64,000 bases of DNA. It comes from Parvimonas micra (GTDB lineage: Bacteria; Bacillota; Clostridia; Tissierellales; Peptoniphilaceae). Location of the stretch: contig NZ_LR134472.1 of NCBI RefSeq assembly GCF_900637905.1, positions 744,001 through 808,000 of the forward strand, read 5' to 3'. Positions 43,668 to 53,333 of the stretch are shown here, in pieces; the stretch's first letter is position 1; every line of letters begins with the position of its first letter. The translations under genes were made by a program, and so were the position numbers. The notes beneath the pieces are model-generated. The model had not been told where the DNA came from. It worked only from the letters and a program-made list of their open reading frames with translations, and did no database searches.

Positions 43668-44531
43668 ATGTTTGGAATATTCGACAAGATAGAAGAATTC
43701 TTTAAGGAGCTTCTACTGGGCGGTATCCAAGCAAACTTAGAGTCCATGTTTCTTGACATCAACGACAAAGTTGGTGCGGTTGCAACAGATGTAGGTAAAA
43801 CGCCTATGGGGTGGAACGGAGATGTATTTGCCTTTATCAAAAGCATTAACGATTCCGTTATCATTCCAATAGCGGGACTAATCATCACAGCAGTTCTTTG
43901 TATCGAGCTTATCAATATGGTAATGCAAAAGAACAATATGCACGATACAGATACCTTTGAATTTTTCAAGTACATCATCAAGATGTGGATTGCTGTATGG
44001 TTAGTATCCCATGCCTTTGAGTTTTCAATGGCAGTTTTTGATGTGGCACAGCACATGGTAAATAAGGCGGCAGGGGTGATAAATACCTCTGCCACCGTTT
44101 CCGGAGATCAGATAGTGGCAATGATGGATACCCTAAAAGAAAAGGGACTTGGAGAACTTGTTATGATTCTCTTTGAAACCTCACTCATCAAGGTTGCTAT
44201 ACAGGTAATATCCGTTGTGATTATGCTTGTAGTTTACGGAAGAATGTTTGAGATTTATGTTTACTCATCGGTTTCAGCTATTCCTTTTGCCACAATGGGA
44301 AACAAAGAGTGGGGACAGATTGGTACAAACTACATCAAAGGACTATTTGCACTTGGACTACAAGGACTCTTTTTAATGGTTTGTCTTGGAATTTACGCAG
44401 TTTTAGTTAAGACGATTAAGATAACAGATATACACACAAGTACCATGACGATACTTGGCTATGCGGTTTTGCTGGGGTTAATGATGCTAAAGAGCGGAAC
44501 ACTGGCCAAAAGCGTATTAAATGCACACTAA
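43668..44531 (+). CDS. VirB6/TrbL-like conjugation channel protein
   Basis: A 287-aa polytopic protein. An amphipathic N-terminus (FGIFDKIEEFFKELLLGGIQANLE) is followed by about six spans, including VIIPIAGLIITAVLCIELINMVM and MWIAVWLVSHAFEFSMAVFDV. The motif ATMGNKEWGQIGTNYIKGLFALGLQG is conserved in the CD1112/VirB6-like family. It forms the inner-membrane part of the Gram-positive type IV channel. The ATG follows AAAAGGAGAGCTTAG. Confidence 0.87.
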   Translation: MFGIFDKIEEFFKELLLGGIQANLESMFLDINDKVGAVATDVGKTPMGWNGDVFAFIKSINDSVIIPIAGLIITAVLCIELINMVMQKNNMHDTDTFEFFKYIIKMWIAVWLVSHAFEFSMAVFDVAQHMVNKAAGVINTSATVSGDQIVAMMDTLKEKGLGELVMILFETSLIKVAIQVISVVIMLVVYGRMFEIYVYSSVSAIPFATMGNKEWGQIGTNYIKGLFALGLQGLFLMVCLGIYAVLVKTIKITDIHTSTMTILGYAVLLGLMMLKSGTLAKSVLNAH

Positions 44532-44550
44532 AAAAGAAAGGAAAGATAGT

Positions 44551-44814
44551 ATGAACAAAAGAAAAACAACATTTACAGCAGTAATAATAGTCGCAGGCGT
44601 TATGGCGGTAATTGATAGAATCAGACTTCATAACAAGGTAGAAGAATTGGAAGAAAGGACACAGGACATTGGTTGCTGCCATAATGATTTTTGCTTAATG
44701 CAGCAAAGATATAACAAGAATACAGATGAACAACTTGCAATTATTCAGGATGAAATCGGATCTGTATATGAACACTTTGAGGAGCTGTCAAAGGGTAAAG
44801 AAGATGGGAGGTAA
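44551..44814 (+). CDS. Small membrane-anchored ICE protein of unknown function
   Basis: An 87-aa protein with one N-terminal span (TTFTAVIIVAGVMAVIDRIRL), a helical stretch and a CCHNDFC cysteine cluster. The ATG at 44551 follows AAAGGAAAGATAGT. An upstream ATG at 44521 would overlap the virB6 stop and lacks a good ribosome site. The place between VirB6 and PrgI suggests a channel accessory role. No family is recognised. Confidence 0.6.
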   Translation: MNKRKTTFTAVIIVAGVMAVIDRIRLHNKVEELEERTQDIGCCHNDFCLMQQRYNKNTDEQLAIIQDEIGSVYEHFEELSKGKEDGR

Positions 44815-44817
44815 GAT

Positions 44818-45207
44818 ATGGCATATGTACCAATCCCTAAAGACTTAAATAGGGTAAAGACAAAGGTTGCTTTTAACCTAACGAAAAGGCAGCTCATAGG
44901 CTTCACACTTGCAGGACTGGTTGGAATACCAGTCTATTTATTTATGAGGAAGTTTGTGCCAAATGACATAGCTGTCATATTCCTTATCGTGTCCACGCTT
45001 CCTATCTTTTTCATCACACTATTTGAAAAGGACGGACTGACCTTTGAGAAATATTTTAAGCACATCTACCTTCATAAGTTTTATCAGCCAAAAAAGAGAG
45101 TGAGAAAGGAGGTTTACCTTGAACAAGAAAAGAAAAATTCAGCAAATAAAACTCATGCAAAACGAAAAGGTATTGAGAAGTCAAAAGCGAGACTTAAAGA
45201 AAAGTAA
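44818..45207 (+). CDS. PrgI family protein (VirB3-like)
   Basis: A 129-aa protein. The N-terminus MAYVPIPKDLNRVKTKVAFNLTKRQLIGF is the PrgI signature. Two spans follow (~31-48 and ~53-72), then a basic tail. PrgI takes the VirB3 place next to VirB4 in Gram-positive systems. The last 89 bases are also the start of virB4 in another frame, an unusually long overlap that makes the two proteins translationally linked. The ATG follows GGGAGGTAAGAT. Confidence 0.88.
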   Translation: MAYVPIPKDLNRVKTKVAFNLTKRQLIGFTLAGLVGIPVYLFMRKFVPNDIAVIFLIVSTLPIFFITLFEKDGLTFEKYFKHIYLHKFYQPKKRVRKEVYLEQEKKNSANKTHAKRKGIEKSKARLKEK

Positions 45208-47548
45208 TTGCAAGTCAAAAAAAGATAAGGGAGGAATCCTTGACCTTATCTTTAAGAAAGAACCGAAAAGATATACGGTAGAAGATACCATTCCCTATCT
45301 AAGGCTTTTAAAAAGCGGAATATGCCAGCTTGATGAAAGGCACTTCAGTAAAAGTATAGCCTTTCAGGACATTAACTATCAGCTTGCCTTAGATGAAGAT
45401 AGGGACTTGATTTTTAATCAATTTGCAAACTTCCTAAACTCTTTTGATCCAAGTATCAGCATTGAGTTTTCATATATCAATCAGCTCGGACGAAACGAAG
45501 AAATGAAGTCGGCAATTCAGATACCGGATAAAAAGGACGGTTTCGATGATATACGCTTTGAATTTAGAGAGATGCTTAAAAGCCAGATTGTAAAGGGAAA
45601 TAACGGACTTAAAAAATCAAAGTATGTAACCTTTACAGTGGAAGCGGATAATTTAGAACAGGCAACATCAAAACTTGAAAGACTGGAGATAGATATATTA
45701 TCGAGTCTTAAAAGTATGGGAGTAAGAGCAGAAAGCCTTATCGGAGAAGAAAGACTAAAGGTTCTTCACGATATTTTAAATCCAAATAAAACATTTGAAT
45801 TTTCCTATAAAGACCTAAAGAAAAGAGAAAGCACAAAGACATATATTGTGCCTGATGAGTTTAACTTTACACCGAGTAGATACTTTAAGTTTGGCAAATT
45901 CATTGGAGCAACAAGTCATTTTCAAATCCTTGCCAGTGAGCTTTCAGATAGGATGTTATCCGAGTTTTTGGATATTGACGATAACATCAATATTTCCTTT
46001 CATATTAGGGCAATCGACCAATCGGAAGCCATTAAGATGGTAAAACGAAAAAACACTGATATTGATAAGATGAAGATTGAGGAAAATAAGAAAGCGGTAA
46101 GAAGCGGTTATGATATGGACATTCTTCCATCGGACTTAATTACCTATGGTGAGGATGTAAAGAGCCTCTTAAAAGACTTGCAGACAAGAGATGAGCGAAT
46201 GTTTGTAGTAAGTATCGTCTTTATGAATTTTGCAAGGACAGTGCAAAAGCTTGATAACACGATTGCTCAAATAAGCTCTATTGCAAATAAGCATAACTGT
46301 AAGCTGAAAAGACTTGACCATTCTCAGGAACAAGGTTTAGTGAGCATGCTGCCTCTTGGTGTAAATAAGATTGAAATAGATAGAGGACTGACAAGCTCAT
46401 CAACGGCAGTATTTATGCCATTTACCACAGAGGAGCTTTTTATCAATTCAAGTAATAGTCTTTACTACGGACTAAATGCCCTAAGCCATAACCTGATTAT
46501 GGCAGATAGAAAGAAATTAAAGAACCCAAACGGTCTAATCCTCGGAACTCCGGGCAGCGGTAAATCCTTTAGTGCCAAAAGAGAAATGGCAAATGCGATT
46601 TTAGTAACAGATGATGATGTGATTATCTGCGATCCGGAAGGAGAGTATGGAAACCTCGTAAGGCAGTTTAAGGGAGAAGTCATTAAGGTCAGCAGTAAGT
46701 CAAAGGATTACCTGAATCCCCTTGATATAAACATGAACTACGGGGATGGGGATGCACCGCTGAAAGATAAGGCAAACTTTATCATGAGTATGCTTGAGCT
46801 TGTAGTAGGTGGCAGTGGTCTTACGGCAGAAGAAAAGTCTGTTATTGATAGGTGCCTTCCTAAAATCTATGAAAAGTATTTTGAACATCCTACTCCTGAC
46901 AATATGCCGATACTTCAAGACCTATACGATATGTTAAAAGGACAGGAAGAAAAGGTTGGTAAGAAGCTGGCAACGGAGATGGAAATCTATGTATCGGGGT
47001 CTCTCAATGTCTTTAATCACAGGTCAAATGTGGATTTAAATAAGAAGCTCCTTTGTTTTGATATTAAAGAACTTGGAAGCCAGTTAAAGAAAATAGGAAT
47101 GCTTGTCATTCAGGATCAGGTGTGGAACAAGGTATCCCAAAACAGAGGAAACAAGGCTACAAGATACTATATCGACGAGTTTCATTTACTTTTAAAAGAT
47201 GAGCAGACAGCATCGTATTCGGTTGAGATTTGGAAGAGGTTTAGAAAATGGGGAGGTATCCCGACAGGTATCACACAAAATGTCAAAGACCTACTTATGA
47301 GTAAGGAGATAGAAAATATCTTTGATAATACGGACTTTGTCTTAATGCTAAATCAGGCTTCGGGAGATAGAGAAATCTTAGCAAGGAAACTTAAAATCTC
47401 ACTTCCACAGCTCAGATATGTTACTAATTCAAATGAAGGTGAGGGACTCTTATTCTTTGGAAATACCATTGTGCCTTTCCTTGATAAGTTTCCGAAAGAT
47501 ACAATCCTTTATCAGAAGATGACTACCAAGCCGGAAGAAGTGAGGTAG
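45119..47548 (+). CDS. VirB4-like conjugation ATPase
   Basis: An 809-aa ATPase that powers the mating channel. The N-terminal domain (~50-440) carries the CagE/VirB4 pattern (YIVPDEFNFTPSRYFKFGKF). Walker A is LGTPGSGKSFSAKRE (~474), and Walker B lies in ATRYYIDEFHLLL. The end is SLPQLRYVTNSNEGEGLLFFG. The TTG start at 45119 follows GAAAGGAGGTTTACC, inside the prgI gene. The first ~40 residues are strongly basic because of the overlap with the basic tail of PrgI. The size fits the family. Confidence 0.92.
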   Translation: MNKKRKIQQIKLMQNEKVLRSQKRDLKKSNCKSKKDKGGILDLIFKKEPKRYTVEDTIPYLRLLKSGICQLDERHFSKSIAFQDINYQLALDEDRDLIFNQFANFLNSFDPSISIEFSYINQLGRNEEMKSAIQIPDKKDGFDDIRFEFREMLKSQIVKGNNGLKKSKYVTFTVEADNLEQATSKLERLEIDILSSLKSMGVRAESLIGEERLKVLHDILNPNKTFEFSYKDLKKRESTKTYIVPDEFNFTPSRYFKFGKFIGATSHFQILASELSDRMLSEFLDIDDNINISFHIRAIDQSEAIKMVKRKNTDIDKMKIEENKKAVRSGYDMDILPSDLITYGEDVKSLLKDLQTRDERMFVVSIVFMNFARTVQKLDNTIAQISSIANKHNCKLKRLDHSQEQGLVSMLPLGVNKIEIDRGLTSSSTAVFMPFTTEELFINSSNSLYYGLNALSHNLIMADRKKLKNPNGLILGTPGSGKSFSAKREMANAILVTDDDVIICDPEGEYGNLVRQFKGEVIKVSSKSKDYLNPLDINMNYGDGDAPLKDKANFIMSMLELVVGGSGLTAEEKSVIDRCLPKIYEKYFEHPTPDNMPILQDLYDMLKGQEEKVGKKLATEMEIYVSGSLNVFNHRSNVDLNKKLLCFDIKELGSQLKKIGMLVIQDQVWNKVSQNRGNKATRYYIDEFHLLLKDEQTASYSVEIWKRFRKWGGIPTGITQNVKDLLMSKEIENIFDNTDFVLMLNQASGDREILARKLKISLPQLRYVTNSNEGEGLLFFGNTIVPFLDKFPKDTILYQKMTTKPEEVR

Positions 47549-47551
47549 CCT

Positions 47552-49684
47552 ATGGGAAAGAAGCTGAAAAAGGACTTTAAGGAAAGGCACAAGGCAAGCA
47601 TTGAAAAAGAAATGCTCCATAGTAAAACAGATACGATACCTGAAGAAAGTAAGCTAAAACATAACGATGATTACAGAGGAAAAATCGTTCATGAGAAAGA
47701 TAGATTTCAGGATAAGGTTCATAAAAAGATAAGCAAGATAAATGCTGATAATGAAAAGGATTATGGAAATTCCAAGAGAAACGCAAAATATAGAGTTTCA
47801 GATAAGGGGAGCATAACTTCTGTAACTGAAACTGGAAGAGTGGATTATGTTACAGAGGTTAAGGATGGGAAAATCTATGATCATTTAGGAAAAGACCTTG
47901 ATAATGATGGGATTATAGACAGATACGATAATGACTTTAGGGATAGCGACTATTTTGAGTCAACCTATGATGTCGAGGATAATCTTCATCATAAAGCAGA
48001 AAATACAAATAGTTTCTCAAAAAGCCAAAAAGCTCAAAAGAAAAATTATAAGAGAAAAAACTATACCGAAAGCCTTTATACAAGGAAAAAGGATGATGTG
48101 TTAAAGGAGAATAAGCCTGAAGATAAAAAGACTGGAAAAGATACTATAAGCGAAAAAGAACATAGCAGTCTTTCAAAAGACCAGAAGAAAAAGGTCAAAA
48201 AGGATATGGTAAAGGTATCTGCCCTGTCAGGACTTGCCAAAGGAAGTGAAACCGTAAGAGATTACCTTTCTCATGGAAGTGATGAAAATAAAGGGGTAGA
48301 AGCAGGAGAAAAGACAGCAGATACAAGCTCAAAACTCATTCATGGCATAAAGAATTACTCGGATAAGAAAAGAGCTAAAAGAGGCTATGACCTTACAAAT
48401 AAGGACTATAAAATCAGAAAGCGTAAGTCAAAGTTGGAATTTCGTGATGCCAAAAAGGAACTGAAAAAGACGGATGAGTATAAAAGAGCAAGTGCATATA
48501 AAAGATTTCAAAAGAAAAATCAGGTAAAGGCAGCAATTTCTCGTGAGAATAAGTCAAGGCTTAGAGATCGAATTAAAGAGGGACTTATCGGAACACTGAA
48601 AAGCTCAAAGGATATGATTATCCGAAAAGCAAAAGGACTAATGCTTATTTTCATAGGTATCATTATCTTAGGGACTTTTGTGATTAACTTCGCAGGAACG
48701 GGAATGATAGGCTTTATGAACTCTACAAGCTCTGTGCTTACAACAAGCTATTTATCAAAGCCAAATGTCCTAAGTGAAATCAATCAGAAATTTTCAGATA
48801 TGGAGGGTAAGCTTCAAAGTGAAGTTGACCATGTGAAAGAAAATTATCCCGGATATGATGAATATATCTTAAATAATACAGAATACATCGGTCATAATGT
48901 CCATGAGCTTTTATCCTACATTACATCAAGGTGCGGAGAGGTAAAGAGTGTATCGGAAGTAGAATCCATATTAAAAGAATTATTTGAGTCCATGTATGAC
49001 CTTGAGTATAGGGAAGAAATTGAAATCAGATACAGGACGGTTACAAAAACCTATACCGATGAAGATGGCAATGAATATACCGAAAGCCACGAAGAACCTT
49101 ATGAGTATAAAAAACTCATCGTAACGCTTCATAAAAAAGAGATGGACAGCATTATCCGAAAGGTCTTTGCAAACTATCCCGATAATCTAAAGCACTATGA
49201 AGCCTTGTTCCTTGCACAAGGCAATATGGGAGAAGCCTTTGGTAATTCTGACCTTATCAGTGCAAATGGAGGTATCGGCGGTGGAAAAGAGTATGAGGCA
49301 TCTACGGAAGTACAAAAGAAGATTGTTAATGCTGCATACATTACGCCATCTCCGGGTGCAGGCTGGTGTGCCATGTGGGTATCACAGGTCTATCAAAATG
49401 CAGGACTTGGATATATAGGTGGGAATGCCTGTGATATGTACCGAAACTATACCTTTACATCAGACAGGTCAAAGCTAAAAGTGGGAATGCTTGTGGCAGT
49501 TGAAAGCAGCAGTAGCGGAAGCAGTGCAGGGCTTACCTATGGTCATGTAGGTATTTACATCGGAGATGGAAAAGTGATTGATAACATCGGTCGAATAAGA
49601 GTAACTACCTTAGATGATTGGATAGCAACATTTTGTAAGCACCATCCCGTAGGATTCGGTTTTCCGCCAAATGTAAAGAAATAG
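47552..49684 (+). CDS. CD1108-family CHAP-domain peptidoglycan hydrolase of the ICE
   Basis: A 710-aa protein. A charged, repeat-rich N-terminal 350 residues contain an aspartate-rich module ([35 protein letters not shown]; ~109-143). One membrane span follows (AKGLMLIFIGIIILGTFVIN, ~356-380). An extracellular region ends in a CHAP domain with Cys in GAGWCAMWVSQVYQNAG (~606) and His in GLTYGHVGIYIGDGKV. It opens the cell wall for the mating channel and corresponds to VirB1/TcpG-type enzymes. The start is 3 bases after the virB4 stop. The Asp-rich module recurs at the end of the giant protein (63,480-63,585). Confidence 0.88.
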   Translation: MGKKLKKDFKERHKASIEKEMLHSKTDTIPEESKLKHNDDYRGKIVHEKDRFQDKVHKKISKINADNEKDYGNSKRNAKYRVSDKGSITSVTETGRVDYVTEVKDGKIYDHLGKDLDNDGIIDRYDNDFRDSDYFESTYDVEDNLHHKAENTNSFSKSQKAQKKNYKRKNYTESLYTRKKDDVLKENKPEDKKTGKDTISEKEHSSLSKDQKKKVKKDMVKVSALSGLAKGSETVRDYLSHGSDENKGVEAGEKTADTSSKLIHGIKNYSDKKRAKRGYDLTNKDYKIRKRKSKLEFRDAKKELKKTDEYKRASAYKRFQKKNQVKAAISRENKSRLRDRIKEGLIGTLKSSKDMIIRKAKGLMLIFIGIIILGTFVINFAGTGMIGFMNSTSSVLTTSYLSKPNVLSEINQKFSDMEGKLQSEVDHVKENYPGYDEYILNNTEYIGHNVHELLSYITSRCGEVKSVSEVESILKELFESMYDLEYREEIEIRYRTVTKTYTDEDGNEYTESHEEPYEYKKLIVTLHKKEMDSIIRKVFANYPDNLKHYEALFLAQGNMGEAFGNSDLISANGGIGGGKEYEASTEVQKKIVNAAYITPSPGAGWCAMWVSQVYQNAGLGYIGGNACDMYRNYTFTSDRSKLKVGMLVAVESSSSGSSAGLTYGHVGIYIGDGKVIDNIGRIRVTTLDDWIATFCKHHPVGFGFPPNVKK

Positions 49685-49695
49685 GAGGTAACAAT

Positions 49696-49935
49696 TTGAA
49701 AAAGGAACTGATAGCAGTAAAAAATAGAATAAAGAAGTTAAAGGATAAAAAGGCTCTGATTGATGAAGAATTGGAGCCTTTATTCATTCGTGAAGAAGAG
49801 CTTGAAAATGAAGAAATCATTGCCATTTGCAGAAAGAATAACATCACAATCAGCGATTTGATGGCAAAGGTAAACAGACAAAAAGCAGAAATGAAAAAGG
49901 AGAAAACAAATGAAAACCAGTTTGAAAAAGAATAA
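49696..49935 (+). CDS. DUF4315 family protein
   Basis: A 79-aa helical protein: KNRIKKLKDKKALIDEELEP and EEIIAICRKNNITISDLMAKV. This is the DUF4315 pattern found between the CHAP and DUF4366 genes of Tn1549-like ICEs. It is probably a coiled-coil accessory protein; the function is not known. The TTG start follows AGGAGGTAACAAT. The last 26 bases overlap the next gene. Confidence 0.8.
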   Translation: MKKELIAVKNRIKKLKDKKALIDEELEPLFIREEELENEEIIAICRKNNITISDLMAKVNRQKAEMKKEKTNENQFEKE

Positions 49936-51448
49936 TAAGTTTTGGACGGTAGCACTTGCGGTAATTGTAAGTATTAGTTGTATTTTAGGTCTTTGGACGG
50001 TTGTTTATGCACAGGAGCAAAAATCTGAAGCTCCAACAAAAAACGAAGCTGTTCAAATGGAAGTTGAAGTAAATGTAAGGTATATCTTTGAAGATGAAAA
50101 GGTCTTTAAGGAAGAAAAGATAAAGGCTGAGAAAGGACAACTTATTGATAGCGGAGATCTTCCAATGCTCCCAGATGATATGAAATTCATTGATGAATTT
50201 CTGTTTTATGAGGTAAAGGGAGATGGAAAAGATGAGATTATCCGTAAGATAACAAAGATAGAGGTTAAGAATAAGGAAACGCAGACGGAAGAAGAAAAGC
50301 TACAGCAGGACAAAAGCACTCAGACGGAAGATAAAAAGACGAAAGATAAGTCAACGCAGACAGAGCTTTCCAAAGAGGATATTTCCAAGATGGAAAAGCA
50401 GGCAAAAGAACTTAAAGGGGAGCTTGATAAGCTAAATGGTGAGATTAAGGATAAAGATAAGTTAAGCGATAAGCAGAAGGAAAAAATCAAAGCTCTTGAA
50501 GATGAAATTGATAGCCTGAAAGAAAAACTGAAAAAAGAAAAGGATAACAAAGATTTATCTTCTGATATTAAAAAGGAAATGGACAAGCTAAATGAAAAGA
50601 TTAAAGATCTTGAAAAAAAGGCTAATGAAGTGAATAAAGCTCCGGCATCATCTAATGTTGTTACACCAATTCCACCAAATAGCAGTATAAAAACAAGTGC
50701 AGGAAATTCTCAGCCACTTGTAAATACAGGTAAGGGAAGTGAACCAAAGGCAAGTTTTGGAAATACTGCAAAAGATGAAAATACTAAACAATCAAAAGAT
50801 AAAGAAAAGGAAATTCGTTATCCTAATAAGCTGACAGCTAAAACGCCTGCTAACAATAACAGCCAAGATTCAGCTATGGATGGCACAAGTAAGAGTGCAA
50901 ATACCAATAAGGGAGTAGCTTCTGCACCGTCTAAGGCAAGAGGAAGTGTTACGGAAAATAAGGATAATGCAAATAAGGAATATCCGATTCATCATAGCGA
51001 TGATAAGGATAATAAAGAAACTGATAAATATTCGGCTGATGCAAGACAGTTTATTACCTTTCAGACTAAAAATGGTAAGACCTTTTATTTAATCATCAAT
51101 CATGATGAAGATAGTGAGAATGTAATGCTTCTTACGGAAGTATCTGAAGATGATTTGCTTAATATGGTGGAGAAAAAAGAAGCACCAAAGCAGGAAGTAG
51201 TAAAAGAAGAACCTGTTAAGGAAGAAGTGAAGCCTGAGAAGAAGGACGAAAAGAGTAATTTAGGAACCTATATTATTTTGCTTCTTGTAGTAGGTGGTGC
51301 ATTAGGAGCAGGCTACTATTTTAAGGTTGTGAAAAAGAAAGAAGATAAAGAACTTGAAGCCTTAGAGGAGGAAGATGATGATTTCTTTTCTGAAGCTGAA
51401 AGCGAGGAAGAAATAAATGATGCAGATGAAGTAGAAGATGAAGAATAA
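49910..51448 (+). CDS. CD1107/DUF4366 family surface mobile-element protein
   Basis: A 512-aa protein. It has a signal peptide or anchor (FWTVALAVIVSISCILGLWTVVYAQE, ~10-36). Three STQTE/TQTEE motifs lie at ~123-153, followed by a long coiled coil (~155-235), a Ser/Asn-rich spacer and the conserved DUF4366 core (FITFQTKNGKTFYLIINHDE, ~380). A C-terminal span (TYIILLLVVGGALGAGYYF) and an acidic tail end it. It probably sits at the cell surface in the mating complex. The ATG lies inside the end of the DUF4315 gene, behind AAAAAGGAGAAAACAA. Confidence 0.85.
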   Translation: MKTSLKKNNKFWTVALAVIVSISCILGLWTVVYAQEQKSEAPTKNEAVQMEVEVNVRYIFEDEKVFKEEKIKAEKGQLIDSGDLPMLPDDMKFIDEFLFYEVKGDGKDEIIRKITKIEVKNKETQTEEEKLQQDKSTQTEDKKTKDKSTQTELSKEDISKMEKQAKELKGELDKLNGEIKDKDKLSDKQKEKIKALEDEIDSLKEKLKKEKDNKDLSSDIKKEMDKLNEKIKDLEKKANEVNKAPASSNVVTPIPPNSSIKTSAGNSQPLVNTGKGSEPKASFGNTAKDENTKQSKDKEKEIRYPNKLTAKTPANNNSQDSAMDGTSKSANTNKGVASAPSKARGSVTENKDNANKEYPIHHSDDKDNKETDKYSADARQFITFQTKNGKTFYLIINHDEDSENVMLLTEVSEDDLLNMVEKKEAPKQEVVKEEPVKEEVKPEKKDEKSNLGTYIILLLVVGGALGAGYYFKVVKKKEDKELEALEEEDDDFFSEAESEEEINDADEVEDEE

Positions 51449-51450
51449 AC

Positions 51451-51518
51451 GCACCTAAAAACATATTATTTTGGGTGCAAAGTTAGGGCGGGAGAGTAAC
51501 ATCTTTCGCCCTATTTTG
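51451..51518 (+). other. Two consecutive hairpins before topB
   Basis: GCACC / GGTGC (51,451-51,478) and TAGGGCG / CGCCCTA (51,484-51,513), the latter followed by TTTT. They may terminate or attenuate the channel operon ahead of topB. Confidence 0.55.
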
Positions 51519-51542
51519 ATTTATAACAGGAGGAAAACACAG

Positions 51543-53249
51543 ATGAAGTTAGTTATTGCAGAAAAGCCGAGTGTTGCAATCTCCATTGCAAAGGTTATTG
51601 GAGCAAATAAAAAGAAAGACGGATATTATGAAGGAAACGGATATAGGGTAAGCTGGTGCGTTGGACACCTAATTCAAATGGCAAATCCGGATGCTTATGA
51701 TGAAAAGTACGCCAAGTGGAATATGGCTGATTTACCGATTATTCCGAGCGACTACAAGTATGAAGTAGCAAAGGCAACCAAGAAGCAGTTTAACATCCTT
51801 AAAAAGCTGATGAATGATAAGGAGGTTGATACGGTTATCAATGCGTGCGATGCAGGGCGTGAGGGAGAAAGTATTTTTAGACTTGTATATAATCAAGTGA
51901 ATTGTAAAAAGAAGATGAAACGCCTTTGGATTTCTTCAATGGAAGATAGTGCCATTAAAGAGGGTTTTGATAACCTAACAGACGGAAAAGACTATGATAA
52001 TCTCTTTGAATCGGCACAGGCAAGAGCTATTGCGGATTGGTTAGTCGGAATGAATATTAGTAGGCTCTACTCTTGCCTGTATCAGCAAAATTACAGTGTT
52101 GGCAGAGTGCAGACACCTACCCTTGCCATGATTGTAAAAAGAGATGATGAGATAGCAAATTATCAGAAAGAAAAATATTACACAGTAGAGCTTTCTACAA
52201 ATGGTTTTACACTATCAACGGATAGAATTGATGATGAAGTTGCTGCTGAACAGCTCTTAAATTTAGTAGGCGATAAGATTGAAATAACCGATGTCATTCA
52301 GAAAGAAAAGATTACTAAACCTGATTTACCCTTTGACCTTACAACACTTCAAAGAGAGTGCAATAAGTATTTCGGATATAGTGCTAAACAGACACTTGAT
52401 TATGCCCAAAGCCTTTATGAGAAAAAGCTCATCACCTATCCAAGAACAGACAGCAGATGTTTAACGGAAGATATGATTGTAAGTACGGTTAATAACATTT
52501 TGGGTAAAAATGACTTTGATACAGAGCGTATTAAGGTAGTATTTGATTCTAAAAAGGTTACAGATCATCACGCTATTATTCCGACAGTAAGCTCACTGAG
52601 TGAAGCTTTATCGGGCATTCCTGAGAGTGAAGCAAAGGTATATAGGCTTATTTCTAATAAGCTTCACGCAAGCGTAGGCTATCCTTTAATTGAGAATACA
52701 ACAAAGATTATAGCTGAATTTGATGGCTTTAAATTTACAAGTTCAGGTAAGGTAATTAAGGATGAAGGCTTTAGCAAATACCTTAAAGAGTATAAGTCCA
52801 AGAAGAATGAGGATGTAGAACTTCCTAATGTAAATGTTGATGATGTTTTAAGCATTGAAAATAAAGAGATTAAAGAAAAATTTACCCAACCTCCGAAACA
52901 CTTTACTGAAGATACGCTCTTAAAGTCTATGGAGATTGCGGGAAATGATGCCTTAGAAAAAGGTGTAGAGGTGGAAAGAAAAGGTCTTGGCACTCCGGCA
53001 ACAAGGGCAGGAATTATTGAAAATCTAATCTTTAAGAGATTTGTCGAAAGAGATAAGAAGAATCTAATTGCAACGCATAAGGGAATCAGCCTTGTAACGA
53101 TTGTAGCAGATACCTTTAAGTCGGCAGAAACGACAGCAAAGTGGGAAATGGAATTATCGGATATTGCTCAGGGTAAATCCTCTAAGAAAGAATTTTTAGA
53201 TGCGATTGAAAATGAGATAAAAGAAGCGGTTTTGACATATCGCAAGTAA
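51543..53249 (+). CDS. topB: DNA topoisomerase III
   Basis: A 568-aa type IA topoisomerase. The Toprim domain MKLVIAEKPSVAISIAKVIG carries NACDAGREGES (~110). The active-site region is LITYPRTDSRCL, whose Tyr lies at ~299. The ending LGTPATRAGIIENLI is typical. The length is that of ICE-encoded TopB, which lacks the zinc fingers of chromosomal TopA. It decatenates or relaxes DNA during transfer and replication. I choose ATG 51543, behind AGGAGGAAAACACAG; the open frame extends 24 codons upstream. Confidence 0.93.
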   Translation: MKLVIAEKPSVAISIAKVIGANKKKDGYYEGNGYRVSWCVGHLIQMANPDAYDEKYAKWNMADLPIIPSDYKYEVAKATKKQFNILKKLMNDKEVDTVINACDAGREGESIFRLVYNQVNCKKKMKRLWISSMEDSAIKEGFDNLTDGKDYDNLFESAQARAIADWLVGMNISRLYSCLYQQNYSVGRVQTPTLAMIVKRDDEIANYQKEKYYTVELSTNGFTLSTDRIDDEVAAEQLLNLVGDKIEITDVIQKEKITKPDLPFDLTTLQRECNKYFGYSAKQTLDYAQSLYEKKLITYPRTDSRCLTEDMIVSTVNNILGKNDFDTERIKVVFDSKKVTDHHAIIPTVSSLSEALSGIPESEAKVYRLISNKLHASVGYPLIENTTKIIAEFDGFKFTSSGKVIKDEGFSKYLKEYKSKKNEDVELPNVNVDDVLSIENKEIKEKFTQPPKHFTEDTLLKSMEIAGNDALEKGVEVERKGLGTPATRAGIIENLIFKRFVERDKKNLIATHKGISLVTIVADTFKSAETTAKWEMELSDIAQGKSSKKEFLDAIENEIKEAVLTYRK

Positions 53250-53333
53250 GACAGCACTAATTTCAGCGTGGAAAAAATGCTCTAAAAATGCTATAATATA
53301 AGCAATTTATTTGTAATTGTTAGGAGAATTAAG

